Shown: positions 42,403-54,533, counted from the first letter of the stretch. The stretch: DNA of 64,000 nt from Bromus sterilis (GCA_950022295.1 OX465598.1:343369324-343433323); one strand, 5' to 3'. Numbers and translations: made by a program. Notes: generated from the letters alone by a model not told the origin.

Positions 42403-42925
42403 GAAGCCAGTACAAAACCCTATATCAATTTGAGTGAAATTTTGCACAGAGAGGCCACAAGAACACATGGATACATAGCAAAGTACCTAGGCCACAAATC
42501 AAAGGGATTGCATCAGGAAATCATACGAAATTGGCACAAACTCTAACCATGGCACTGGACAGAGCATAGGGGGAAGAAGAGGAATTCACCGAAGGAGTTG
42601 TAGTTGATGCCGAAGCTCAGCAGCGCCAGGGTTGCGCTGCCACACCGTCTAACCGGCGGGGAGCAGCCCCAGAGAAACGAGAGAACGTCCACGGCACCGC
42701 ACAGATACACATGCGCATGGGTTGCGCCAGCGCACCATCCCGCCGACGCCACGACCGCCAGGAGGGAGTCGGTGAACAGGAGCACCACCAGGACGTCGGG
42801 GATGGCCGGAGAGAGCCATCGGAGCACACCGGCGACCACATCACCGCGCACACCCAAAACCCTAGCCGGAGAAATCGACCAGGGCGACGCGAGGAGGAGG
42901 CGAGGACCGAATCGACGCAGACCAT
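42403..42925 (-). repeat. Left arm of an internal inverted repeat carrying a gene-like segment
   Basis: On the minus strand this runs from gtctgcgtcgattcggtcct to the agggttttgt block and matches 45990-46497 on the plus strand at about 85-90% by eye. It carries a GC-rich frame (LARVLGVRGDVVAGVLRW-type in this copy as PARVLGVRG) that ends PLCSVQCHG, and an open antisense frame beginning MPKLSSARVALPHR. Neither frame has a domain I know. Both copies keep both frames open, so the coding strand is uncertain. Confidence 0.7.
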
Positions 42926-43420
42926 GTCTATCATCAGCACACCGCGACGGCGGCTTCCCGAACACCGGTGTCTTGTGCTGGCACACCTAACAGAGAGGCG
43001 GCGGCCCGGGTGGCGCGGTTTTGGAGAGGGAGACGACCCCTAACCCTAGCACAGAAGGAGGAGGGGAACCCCATGGCCGTGCCTGGGCTGGTGGATCTGG
43101 GGGTTGAAGGCGAGGGGAGGGGGAGAGGGTGGGTGGTGGAGACGAGGTCGGCTGTGGGTGGTGGCCGCGGCGGTGGGAATCAGGGGTGGGAGACGAGACG
43201 AGGGAGACAGAGGTGGAGCAGTGGGGTGCCTCAATCGGATCTGGTGAGTGAGAGAGATTGAAAGGGTGGGTGCATGGTCAGGGTTTTGGTTTCTTGGGAT
43301 ATGCTCCTCCATTGGATGGGTGCGTGATGGATGGTTCAGATCGCGTCCAACTGAGTGATCCGTGTGAAGGCGGTTCCTTGCGTCTCATTGGCTGTCTGTC
43401 TCGCACTTGAATCTCAAAAT
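42926..43420. other. GC-rich flank of the left arm
   Basis: A purine-rich plus-strand stretch (gaggggagggggagagg) of about 350 bp, resembling a GC-rich 5' gene region read on the minus strand (pyrimidine-rich leader upstream of the arm). No product recognised. Confidence 0.4.
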
Positions 43421-43423
43421 TTG

Positions 43424-45480
43424 ATCGCATTTTTAAATTGGCATATGGAACTCAAAAAAAATTCAAAACAAATGGAAAACCTCCGCGTTGTGTTAAGTTT
43501 ATGTTATGAATCAAGGATCATAAATGCTGTTAAAGGGAGTTTTCATTTTCTTTGCACGAAAAAATTATTTTCCATTTTTCGAGTGCCCAAAATTAGTTTT
43601 TTTTGTGAAGGACCTACCATATATTTGTTGCAAAATTGGACCAAATATTTTTTCTAAAATATTAGGTCATATTTAATGTGCAATTGACCAAATAGTTGGG
43701 TGTCAAAAGGTTTTACCCACCTCTCGTGAAAAAGACAAATTTGCGCCAATTCAGTTGGAAGTGGGTCAAGTTTGAACTACATGTGCTTGATATTTTGCTT
43801 TTTATTTTTTCAAAAAATCATTTCTAGGTAAATAATTAGTCATTTAATTGGATATCCACCAAGAGTTTTTCAAGATTCCACCCCCTAGCTATCACCGGTC
43901 ATGCCCCCTCCCTCGTTTTGACCGCATTTTGAAACCGGCTTAAACAATTCAAAAAAATGTAAAACATTCGCGTTATCCTAATTTATGTCTTATTAACCAT
44001 ACAAACCAATAAACTTGGAATAATGCAAATATCTTAAAATAGTCTTCTCAAAATGAGCTATTGAGTATGAAGGTTTGTGGCTTTCAAGCCAAATGACCGA
44101 TGTTAGTGCTAGTTTCAAAGGATAGTTTCCCAAATGATCTAATATTGTGCAAATGTTTGCATATTGGAATGGGCAACAAGTTTGCCAAAGGAAGTTTTCA
44201 TTTTCATTGTACGAAAAATCAATTTTTCATTTTCAGAGTGCCAAAAGTAGGGTTGTTTTGTGAAGAAGCTACAAAATATTTGGTGTGAATTTGAACCACT
44301 CCATTTTTTTAAAATACTAGACCATATTTTATTAAAAATTTACCAAATGTTTGCATGAGAAATGATTTTTATACACCTCTCCTGAAAAAGAAAATTTCCG
44401 CAGATTCAGCTGGAACGGGGTCAAATTTCAACTACATGTGCTTGATAGTTTGCTTTTTATTTTTTCAAAAAATCATTTATAGGTACAAAAATAGTCATTT
44501 AATCAGATAAACACCAAAAGTTTTCCAAGATTCCACCCCTAGCTAGCACCGGTTATGCCCCCTCACCCGTTTTGACCGCATTTTGAAACCGTCTTAAACA
44601 ATTTAAAGAAAATAAAAAAATGTAAAACCTTCGCGTTGCATTCTAATTTATGTACTAGTAACCGTACAAACCAACAAACTTGGAATAATTCAAATGTCTT
44701 AAAAAAGTCTTCTCAAAATGAGCTATCGAGTATGATGGTTCGTGGCTTTCAAGCCAAATGATCAATCTTATGGCCACATTCATGGCATAGTTTGTTCAAA
44801 TGATCTCATATTGTGCAGAAGTGTGCATCTTGGAATCGCAGACAATGTTGCCAAAGGGAGTTTTCATTTTCTTTGAATGAAAAATCCATTTTTCATTGTA
44901 CGAAAAATCCTTTTTTCATTTTCCGAGTGCCAAAACTAGGGTTGTTTTGTGAAGAAGCTACCAAATATTTGGTGTGAATTTGAACCACTCCATTTTTGTA
45001 AAATACTAGACCATATTTTATTAACAATTGACAAAAAATTTGCATGATAATGATTTTTATACACCTTTCGTGAAAAAGACAAATTTCCGCCGATTCAGCT
45101 AGAAGCGGGTCAAGTTTGAACTACTTATGCCTCATAGTTTGCACATGATTTTTTCCAAATACAAAATTTAGGTACAAAAATATATATTTAATCAGAGAAA
45201 CACCAAAAAATTTCGAAGATTCAACCACTAGCTAGGAACGGTCATGTTCGCCGTTTTGACCGCGTTTTGAAATGGGCATGAAAAATTAAAAAAATTCAAA
45301 ACATTAGAAAACCTTCGCATTGTGCCATTGTATGGACCAAGTTACCAGGAAACATAGTAAACTTGTAATACGACAATTATTTTTAAAAAGTGTTCTAAAA
45401 AATGAGTTATCATGTGTGAATATTCATGGCTTTCAAGCCATATTTGATTTACAACTGATCAAATAGTTGGGTGTCAAAAG
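43424..45480. repeat. Diverged tandem array of ~500-690-bp units
   Basis: A block starting tgaccgcattttgaaac (variants) occurs at about 43424, 43918, 44572 and 45257, each followed by related sequence including aaccttcgcgtt, ctttcaagcca and caactacatgtgcttgata. Spacing is 494, 654 and 685 bp. It forms the spacer between the inverted arms. Confidence 0.75.
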
Positions 45481-45799
45481 CTTTCATCCTATGCCTTTAA
45501 TGGATAGGATGCTTATGGCTCTCTCCCCCTGATGAGTTGTTGTTTTATTTACCAACATATTTATTTTGGAATTAATAATTTCTTAAATCTTTTTATTTCA
45601 ACTAGAAATTTATGGTTTTAATTTTCATAAATTCCTAATATTATTATAACTTTAATTTCAATCTTTTTATTATGATTTTAATCATTCATATTTTTTGTTT
45701 ATTTATATTTTTTTGGAGAGTTTCTGTTTTTAACAGAATCAAAAGAAATATTGGCCTTGGGCCCACCTGGCAGTGGACTTAGGTCCCTGCCAGTGGCCT

Positions 45800-45866
45800 C
45801 TCTCTCTCTCTCACTTCTCTCCGCCCACCCCTAAAAAAACTTCTCTCCGCCCTCTCTCTCTCTCGA
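45800..45866 (+). promoter_or_regulatory. CT-rich tract upstream of the right arm
   Basis: Two runs of (tc)n (ctctctctctctctc) separated by ~40 bp, about 120-180 bp before the gene-like frame starting at 45981. Such tracts are common in plant core promoters and 5' leaders. The role here is inferred. Confidence 0.45.
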
Positions 45867-45989
45867 GAACCTGACGGCTCTCCTGTGATCCCCTTGTCGC
45901 TACCTCCGTCGCCGGTGGATTCCGGCGAGACCAGACAGTCCCCGCGGTGGTCGTTGGTGCCCACACGGCTCTAGCGTGCGATGACGCAC

Positions 45990-46497
45990 ACACTGGTCCG
46001 CGTCGATTCGGTCCTCGCGTCGTCCTGGTCGATTTCTCTGGCTAGGGTTTTGGGTGTGCGCGGCGATGCGGTCGCCGGCGTGCTCCGGTGGCTCCCTCCG
46101 GCCATACCCGGCGTCCTGGTGGTGCTCCTCTTCACCGAATCCTTCCTGGTGGTCGTGGCGTCGTCGGGACGATGCGCTGGCGCAACCCCGACGCCCGTGT
46201 CGCCGTGCGGTGACGTGGCCGTTCTCTCCTTCTTCTGGCGCTGCTGCTCCCCGCCGGCTGGACGGCGTGGCAGCGCAATCTTGGCGCTGTTGAGCTTTGG
46301 CATCGGCTACAACTCCTTCGATGAATTCCTCTTCTTACCCCTTTTCTCTGTCCAGTGCCATGGCTAGAGTTTGTGCCGATTTCCTATGAATTCCTGGTGG
46401 AATCCCTTTGATTTGTGGCCTAGGTACTTTTCTATGTATCCATGTGTGCTTGTGGCCTCTCTATGAAAAATTTCACTCAAATTGATCTAGGGTTTTG
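45990..46497 (+). repeat. Right arm of the internal inverted repeat, with a gene-like frame
   Basis: Reverse-complement match to 42403-42925. The plus-strand frame from ATG at 45981 has 128 codons (LARVLGVRGDAVAGVLRWLP, ending PLFSVQCHG), hydrophobic and GC-rich, stopping at 46365. The antisense frame starts MPKLNSAKIALPRRP. Downstream, to about 47700, is AT-rich sequence that ends like an mRNA 3' end, so the arm may be the 5' end of a transcription unit. The protein is not recognised. Confidence 0.65.
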
Positions 46498-47780
46498 TAT
46501 TGCCTGTTGTACTTTTGCATATCCATGTTCATATGTGTGCCTTGGGCATTTGATTATGCTAGTCAGTGCATCTTGGTGGTTTGTGTGCTCTGGTTTACTC
46601 CATGGCCAGTTTCGCCTGGGTTCTACTCTGGTTGTGATAATATGATAAGAACACATGCTTTGTTGATGTCCCTTTACTAAATAAGAATAGAGACTATGCT
46701 TGGCTGGTTTCATTCCTTTTTTTGTTGAGATCATTTGCTACACTAGGTTTCTGCTGGGCTCACTTAAACTGGTATGAACAGATACTATAGTTGAGCTTAG
46801 CTAGGCCAATGATGCTGGTCTGAGGCTCTATAGGATTTTATGGATGCATATAGAGCTACTGTACCCATTGATCCAATGATGCAACAGATTCTAGCAACTC
46901 TATAATGCTGAGGAAAATCCCTCTCCAATCCTACCTTAGGGTGCAGAGTAGCTTGGTCTTGTGTAATATGATATACCCTGCTTATTATGGTGAGCCTGCT
47001 CCTCCTAGCTGGTTCACAGCTTCTCACTTGTGAGTTTGGTCCTTCCCTGATTCTTGTTGCTTTTGCAACAAGTGTTTCTAGCTGTTCTTGTGAGTCTGTT
47101 CTCTGCCTTTGTAGCTGGGGCTGCCTCCCTTGCCTGGCTGGTTCATGTGTAGGTGGCCATGCACAGCAGCTGCTTGCTAGCTGTTGTCTTAGCTGCTGGG
47201 TGGCTAATTGGTGGTTACTTGTGCCATTTCGGCTGGCATGTGTATCCACAATATGCAAACTTTGATTTGGCTGGATTTAATCTAAAGGCCAAATCTTATT
47301 TTTTTAAAGGAAGATAATACATGGGGTTAGTGCTTATTAAACCTTGAATTGTGGCTTTGATCTATGCTTGATGGTCTCTATTTCCTTGGCTTATACTTGG
47401 CAGATTGGTGTTTTTTTGGTTGGTTGTCTACTGTTCCATTGCTTTGCTGGTACTGTTCATGATCAACTTAATTGAAATTATGGGCTTAGCTTATATATAT
47501 AAGTACCTAAGTGCTAGCCCCTAATATAAATGCATTTCCCTACGGGGAATGCTATATTTTAATTCCCCCAAAACCATTTCTTTGTCTATGTTTTTATGCA
47601 GGTTGAAGATCAAAGATGGTAGCTAGGTTTAGTTTAGCCTTAGTTTAGGATTTACTTGTTGTAATTTCCTTTTCTTTGCAATAAGAATTGTAATATAATT
47701 CATTTGTAATAATATTTCTATTTGTTCAATTTCTTAATTCATTTGTAAATGATTATACCATTATTAATAAAATGTTTCCT
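46498..47780 (+). other. Transcript-like downstream region in the first CACTA-like element
   Basis: T-rich, intron-like sequence with tgcag followed by gttgaagatcaaagatggta near 47600, then AT-rich sequence with aataaa-like signals at 47765-47773. The look is that of a spliced non-coding or short-coding transcript. No domain is found in any frame. Confidence 0.35.
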
Positions 47781-48352
47781 TTATTCGTAATTGTCCTTTA
47801 TTCTTTATTTTTTATCTTTTATTATTTATAGTTATGCATTTAAAACTATTTGTTTATTCTATTTTTAAATTGCGATCCAAATGATGATAAAAGTGCAAAG
47901 ATCATGTCAAATTTTATATGGGTCATTACGGTTAAAGTGTGGGTCTCACATGCTAGTAGTAGATTTAAACCAAGTGCAACATAGACACGTAAGCGGAAAT
48001 TGACACATGGACAGGACACATAGGAAAAAATTTGACACATGAACATGACACATAAGCAAAATTGATGATGTGGCGTCCAGTCATATTAATGCATCCACGT
48101 TTACAACGTCATGACCATCTAGATTGGTCGTGATCAGATAGAAATAAAACAGCAGATCAGTGTTGTCTGCTTTACGACCATTTCGTGTAAGGCAATTATG
48201 ACCTTTCTGACTAAAATGGTCGTTATGTTTAAGGGTTTGGAGCCTACCAAACAACTTACAACCAATTGGATCGAAATGATCGTTGATTTACGACCATTTC
48301 TTCTAGAGTCACTGACAGAAGGTCACAAGTTAGCATATTTATTGTAGTGTTA

Positions 48353-48819
48353 ATTTTGACTCGCAGACATTGTAATTTTCAATAGCAAATAATGTATGTA
48401 CTATGACAAGGTAGGAAGTGTAAGAAAATTTATGATCTGGCAGGGAAATCTCAAGCCAATTTATTAACCACTCTATACTGATATACCAAATAATGAGAAG
48501 ACAATATATAATTTAAAAATTAAGGACAAAAAAGCAAATAGATATAGATATTTTATTATAAGTTTAATAGAGTGAGCCTTTCATGTGTCTATCTTATTCT
48601 TAAGAGGGAAAGGCTTAGAAATTTTATGCTCACATAAGAAAAGTAAAATCTTTATAAATTTCCTTGTTACTCAATGAAAAAAAATTGGGAGCACCTGATT
48701 ATCTAATTTTCTTAGATTAAGCATTGTGTCTGTATGTTTACATACTCTACAATTGATTATTCTTAGATCGAGAAGCTACAAATAAAATGGTAATGCACCA
48801 TGAACTTGAGATTCTTGAC
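48353..48819. other. Spacer between the two CACTA elements
   Basis: AT-rich sequence with no frame or repeat recognised. Confidence 0.45.
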
Positions 48820-48822
48820 TTA
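48820..48822. repeat. Target-site duplication, left, of the second CACTA element
   Basis: tta, identical to 60448-60450; CACTA elements duplicate 3 bp. Confidence 0.85.
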
Positions 48823-48844
48823 CACTACTAGGGAATAGCCTTAT

Positions 48845-49090
48845 GGTGGCGCACTGTTTTTGAGTTTAGTGGCGCATTAGGGATGCGCCACTAACTACAA
48901 GCCACTAATAAGGGCTTAGAGGTGGCGCATTCTGGATGCGCCACCCCTAAGGCCCTTAGGCGTGGCGCATCTCATAATGCGCCACCTCTAAGCTCTTAGG
49001 GGTGGCGCATTCTGGTATGCGCCACGCCTAAGGGCCTTAGGGGTGGCGCATTTGCAGTGCGCCACTAAGTCCTGACAATATGCGCCACTA
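48845..49090. repeat. Left subterminal repeats of the second CACTA element
   Basis: About ten copies of tggcgca or tgcgcca in alternating orientation, often as ggtggcgcat...atgcgccacc pairs separated by ctaagg/cctta-type linkers. These are the likely transposase-binding subterminal repeats. Confidence 0.85.
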
Positions 49091-49772
49091 AATAATTACA
49101 CAAAACAAAAAAAAGAATCACATAAAAGAATAAAAGCATTACAGATATTTTTATTATATTACAGAAATGCAAAATACAATATAACAATGAGGCCAACAAT
49201 TATTGATACAAAAGAATTGCAATATAATTTTTATTACAAAGGTTTAGAGGCCAACAAGATTCACAAGATTACATTCCATCACAAAATTACAATGATTCCA
49301 ACAATTATTGAAAACCGAAAACTACTTTCGTCATCACTACTTGTTTGCTCTTCAACCTGCACAAAACAAAGCTTTAGAGGTCACATCCATATGAATCATA
49401 CCAAAGGAGAACAAAGAAATCTAGCATCTATTCTTATCAACAACTTAAAGCAAGTCGATGAATGGTGAAAAGCATGCACATATGCATAAAAATGCATATG
49501 CAGTGCCCTTTATACACAAAGAGCACCAAGAGTATTTGACACTACCATCTACTACACAAAGAGTACATCCAAATTACATCCAAATTACACAAAGAGTACA
49601 TTCAATTGTTCTGACTCGGCTCGGGGAATGGGCGGCATCCTTCTTTCGTCATGAAAGGCCTTGTGTCACGTAGGGCCTTTAGGCGGACTTCTATCTCCCC
49701 ATTGGATGGTGCAATGTTCGAGTGGAAGATCGACCCCCTCATTTGTACTTCATGACAGATGATAGTCGCCAT

Positions 49773-52700
49773 CTACGCTTGGATGTGAAAGAACTCCTCC
49801 TTCAGATTTTCATCGGCGATTTCCGCCTTCCTTTCGGCCCACGCTCTGAGATGACTTGGCAACGTAAGGTTGCGTTGTTCTTGTACAATCGCCCTCATGT
49901 GATGAAGGGCGTAGTACGCATCCCTCACACTGGCAACCGGCTGCTTGACGCACGGGAACCGCGTTACGTGGTTGAACACGTTCACGCCAGGCTAATTTTT
50001 CCTGAAATTGTGCTTCATGATCTTGCCTCCGGCTTTTATGTAGCCGACGAGAGCATCATCCAAAACTCTCATGATATACTTGTAATCTTTCTTGTTCACA
50101 CTCCCCGAGTCTAAATACACGGCATGCGAGTGTTGCGGTGAAAAGCAGATGAGCACGCAGTCTTGATCCTCACTGCATAATTAAAACAATCCAAAAGGAA
50201 TGTTGGAAGAGGACAATGGAAAGCTAAGAAAGCATATATGCTACGGAGGCAAGCGAATGACTTACTTGGGAGAGTAGGTCATAAGAAATGAATCTTTGTC
50301 GGCGTTCCATAGCATGAAGTCTGTGATGTATCCCGCCGCGAGAGCCGCGTCCCCTTCGTCCATCAAGATGCTTTCACGCATGTAGAAGGGGTCCAATATC
50401 GCGACGCTCGGGGTCTTATCTCTCCTGATACTCATAGAAAGGCTGAGAGAGAACAGACGGATAAGGCTATGGTCCAGCCGCTTGAGATGGTACAAATTGA
50501 AGATCTCCCAAAATCGCAGGATTATCATATCCGCGGGGATAGTGTTGATGAAGCCCATGTTGAGTGGCACATTGGCCATGAAAACCGGGTACGAGGGATT
50601 CTCTTCTCGAAGAAGAATCTTCTCTAATGCCATAATACTATGATGCACACTCTGCATATCCGAAATTGCAAGGTCCAGCATGTCCTTAGGTAGCATCGCC
50701 CTACCAGCCACATGGATTTCAAACGAGAGATCCTTGGGTCTTGGTGGCCCGTCCTGAGCCCGGATCGGCATCGAAGGTTGGCTACTAGAAGTGATGCTCT
50801 TCTTTCTTTTCCGTCCCTTCTTCTTTTCTGATTTTGAGCAGTCACCGGCCTTTATCTGCTCAGTGGCCGCCTTATGGAGTGTGGACGGGCTGAGAATAGA
50901 TCTTGTGGCATCTGCTTGAGGCTCGGTGAAGGCGCAAGCTGCTGGAGACATGTTCTGAGAAGCAGCGAAGAGACGCGTGGAGCAAGCAGGCTTCGCCGCA
51001 GGATCAGCTGGACCGCGAGCTTCCTCGTCATGCTGATAGGCTCCTTCAGCAGGAGGCATGAATAAGTCATCATCATCATCATACAAAGTATTGATGAACT
51101 GGTCGGCGCTGATATCATCATCAAGATCATCGTCTTCTTGTTGTGCTCCGATGGGATCATGTGGCGCCGACACGATGACTAGCGGTGTTGTCCTAGGTGT
51201 GGTGCCCCTTTCCCCCGTCATTAAACGCATTTGGCTCTTCGGCCATAGGCATATTTGGTTGAAACAGTCACTGAGGACTGCCGGCTCGTCCTCATCGTAT
51301 CCGGGGGTTTGAATGGGAGGTTCAACTCTCTCGTAGCCCGAAATCACGAGAGAGATTTGAACCCTATGCATCTCCGGTGCCATCGGCATATTGTGCATGA
51401 TTCGATTTTGTGGTTGAATGATTTTACCTTTGGCAACATCCTTCAACTCGCCGTCCACGACTTGTAATAGAATTCATGGAGTGTCCTCCTGCGAAAGATA
51501 TATATATATATATATATGCATGTACGGCATCAGAGAGATTCCACTAAAAAAGGCAAGGAGATGAAGTCCTCGTTTGAGTTGCAGACGCTTATAGTTACCT
51601 TGAGGGCGTCGAGGTCGGCTAGTGAAGAGACCCCGCCGATGACGGCGGGCATGCAAGAGACGGAGGGCGCACTACCTCCCGTGGCGTCGGTCGCCCTATT
51701 TGCGCTGCCGTCGGGTGCATTATTGTTATGCCCCGGTTGCTCGATCGTGGCCGGAGGAGTTACCATCACGTCCGGCGTCGCTGCCGCGGTGTTGGCGGCC
51801 GGAGTCACCAATACGCCGGGAGTCGGTGCGGGAGCCACCACTACGGCCGGAGTCGGGACTGCAGGCGCCGCGGGGCCCGAGTTGCTGCCGACCATGCCGG
51901 GGACTGGTATGGGCCCTTGTCCACCACACGCTTGCCAATTCGCGAGCGACTGCATCATATCTGGAAGGAGAGCGTTCATCTTCTTCGCCACTTCGTCCTG
52001 GACAAGCTGCGGAAGCATGTTCACCTTCTCCTCCAGTCCACGAACATAAGCGGCATCTTCTTCGGTCCTTCTCGCCTTGCGCCCCCTCAAACCGGACTGC
52101 TCCGCCAATTTTCCATAATATTCGGACCAATTTAGGTCCGCACCAAAGCCGACCACACGGCCGGCTGACGATGGCTTCGCCGTCACGTCGTCAACCTTCT
52201 TGACCTTATTCAACGCCCTGTTAAAGGCGTTGTCCCACGGGCCGGCCGGCTTAACCGACGACTCCTGCGATGAGGCGATTTTCATTTCCGCTTGCTGCAA
52301 AAAGAATGTGAAACGTTAAGAAATTGTGAACTTCACTCGAGAATTCAATCGACAAGGTCGCGTGGTAAACTACTTACCACGGCAGTCGTAAACTCCTAAA
52401 TCTTAGGATCGATAATTATTTTCGAGGTTGCTTTGTCCTTATAGCTCCGGGCCCTCACAAAGAATTTGGTTGGCGGATCATCTTTGTATTGCTGGAAGGG
52501 GTTAGGTATGCCCGCAGCGGCGTACTCCGCATCCTCCTTGTACCATTTAGGCTTGGAACTTTTTTAACCACCGGCTCCGAGACGGTGGTTACCTATGACC
52601 TGCGACCGCATGGCCTTGCCCTTTGCACTCGCGACCTTGGCTTGCTCGGACTCACACCTAGCCTTGAAAAGGTTGTAGGTAGCTTCGTCGATCAACGGCT

Positions 52701-53342
52701 CTTTCTCCTTGAGCTCCTCCAGGTTTTGTTCTTTTCAAAAATTGCCCTCTTCACCCGGGTTTTCCAACTGGACAAGGCCTTGCTCATCTTCCTGAGGGCC
52801 CATGTGTTTACTTTGTTCCCTCTGAGTTTGGTGTTATCGTACGGCTTTGGAAACTTGTATCGTCCGTGCAGCTTGTTGATAAGAAGCTGACAATAATGAA
52901 TATTCTCATGACTCCTGAGGTTAATCGTGGTGATCGGCACGGTGTTGCGGAGGATCGCCGCGACTTGAAGGCCGTACCCTTCCGAAAAACGTTCGGGCTC
53001 TTTAGGAATCCCGACGGCGGTCACAATAGTAAACTCTTGCCTGATGACGCCGACCTTGGTAGGTTTCCGATTCCTCTTCTTCGACTGGGTACCATCTGTG
53101 TTGGAGCCACCGGTCCCATCATCCTCGCCGATGTTCCTCTCGCCGTCTGTCGTACCGGCCTCCTCCTCCAAGTCATCATCCGATAAGTCGGTCTCCGACT
53201 CTATCTCCTCCTCATACTCCTCCTCGCCCGGAGGTACTTCCTCTTCTCTCTGCTCCTCGACCTCCTCCTGGGAGTATTCCCAAAATTGCTTCCTTTTTTC
53301 TCCCGGCTGAGAAGAAGGACCGGCGTCGGCTCCGGTCGACAT
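49773..53342 (-). pseudogene. Second CACTA gene: En/Spm ORF1-like protein with Ulp1-like protease end, four exons
   Basis: The start is ATG at 53342 (MSTGADAGPSSQPGEKRKQF). Exon 1 is about 53342-52378, exon 2 52299-51599, exon 3 51492-50266 and exon 4 from 50172; each junction has GT and AG. Exon 1 begins acidic (EEEVEEQREEE-like) and continues as a plant En/Spm transposase-associated region (INLRSHENIHYCQLLINKLHGR). Exon 2 has a helical stretch and Pro/Ala-rich linker. Exon 3 carries an acidic segment, a KKKGRKRKKS basic patch and a globular part ending LWNADKDSFLMTYSPK. Exon 4 reads DQDCVLICFSPQHSHAVYLDSG, like the His/Asp region of Ulp1 (C48) SUMO-protease domains. Damage: a frame change near 52725, a stop near 52566 and a TAG at 49992-49994. 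The expected catalytic Cys (L-C-G-Y-Y) reads V-R-D-A-Y-Y, so protease activity is unlikely. Confidence 0.72.
51499..51517. repeat. (TA)n microsatellite
   Basis: About ten TA units lie within the intron between exons 2 and 3 of the second CACTA gene. Confidence 0.85.
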
Positions 53343-53410
53343 GTTTGCACTAGTACAATATTAAGAAATGCAACTACTTAATTAATTAGCACAATAAATA
53401 AATGCAAATA

Positions 53411-53497
53411 CTCTCATGTTAAGAAAAATAGCAAAGGTCATGCACGAATTCACGGAAAAATTCGGCATGACCTTTGCTCTTTTTCTTAACATGAGAG
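53411..53497. repeat. Long near-perfect hairpin upstream of the second CACTA gene
   Basis: The 33-bp arm 53411-53443 (ctctcatgttaagaaa...) and its complement 53465-53497 differ at one position. An additional inner pair, cgaatt at 53445-53450 and aattcg at 53459-53464, extends the stem to about 39 bp around an 8-nt loop (cacggaaa). It lies 69-155 bp upstream of the ATG at 53342. If transcribed, it would form a miRNA-precursor-like stem. Confidence 0.9.
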
Positions 53498-53511
53498 TGC
53501 CCCATTCTCAA

Positions 53512-53539
53512 CCGAAACGGAAGTTAATCAATATTTCGG
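53512..53539. promoter_or_regulatory. 28-bp motif CCGAAA-N16-TTTCGG upstream of the second CACTA gene
   Basis: It matches 24 of 28 bases with 59674-59701, which lies upstream of the TNP2 gene. The outer six bases are inverted complements in both. It is a candidate shared control element; function is inferred from position only. Confidence 0.5.
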
Positions 53540-54490
53540 GAGAAAGGGGATAATGATTTGTACCTGCACAAAAAAATGCCTACGTGTAGGCACAACCAGC
53601 ATATTTATAGATATTGAAACAATATTCAAAAACATAATACTCAATAAGAAATCTATTAACACCATAATATTCCAAAGATAACTGAAAACTGAAAATTGCT
53701 AGTACTTCTCACCATCATATTTATGCTAGCCTCCAACAACAAGTCTGTCAAGCAAGGTAAAAATAATAATCACATAAACAGTTTGGCACCCACATCACAT
53801 AACATAGGCAACCATCTTATCATGTCAAGTTCTGCTGGCAGATTAATGCATTGCAAATTCTGTATACTTGCAAGTTGTACTTTGCAACACCTAAAAACAG
53901 AAAATTTGGACCTAGGGCATTGTCAAGAACTCAAAAAATTCAGACAAAGCACCATGGCACCTTTGCTAGTTGAAAATTCAGACAACTTGTTTTTTTTCCA
54001 GCAGGGGAGGGGGAGCAGGGCACCATTGCTATTTTTCAACTACTACCTCTATTGCTACCACTACAAACCTAATACAGAGTACTACTAGAACTAATTTTTA
54101 CTTTTGAAATTAGAAGAACAGGGAGCCTACACTTCATTTAAAGCAGATGCAGTCCATGACAAGGTGAAGTGTATATACTTATTAGTTTGTACTTCTGCAC
54201 TAAGCAACAAGCCTATCATTAATCCTAGCAATAAGCAATAATCCTAGCATTTTATCTGTCATGAAAAGCAAACGGAGAGTAACTACACATATCAATATAT
54301 TTTTGTGCTATTATTTTTAGAGTAACCTCTCTTCATCAGTTTATTTCTTTTTCATATCAAATTGGGCTATCAGAAAAATTTTCATATCAGAAAATTTTTC
54401 AACAGCTCTCCCTCTATCTATCTTAAAACAGTGACCCTAAGAAATTTTTCAAATCAAAATTTGTACAAATCAAATCAAATCAAAAATTTA
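53540..54490. other. Non-coding stretch inside the second CACTA element
   Basis: AT-rich sequence with no supported frame. Confidence 0.45.
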
Positions 54491-54533
54491 ATTTTTATTT
54501 ATACTAGCAATTGTACATGGCACATAACCAATT

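Larger units (their letters stand above)
40558..48349. mobile_element. CACTA-like element without transposase
   Basis: Ends are CACTACAAGAAATATGCTA (40558) and the complement of CACTACAATAAATATGCTAA (ending 48349), with the match continuing into a gtgacc block. Subterminal regions on both sides contain many copies of ggtcgt/acgacc-type motifs (40640-40760 and 48105-48310), as in CACTA elements. Flanking trinucleotides are tga and tta, an imperfect 3-bp duplication. Interior: short GC-rich and AT-rich tandem repeats, two inverted copies of a gene-like segment, and a diverged ~650-bp tandem array. No transposase domain is recognised, so it is non-autonomous. Confidence 0.75.

Noticed and set aside
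51516..52203. Plus-strand Ala/Gly-rich frames opposite exon 2 of the second CACTA gene
   Set aside because: They mirror the Pro/Ala-rich linker of the minus-strand gene; splice sites and homology are on the minus strand.
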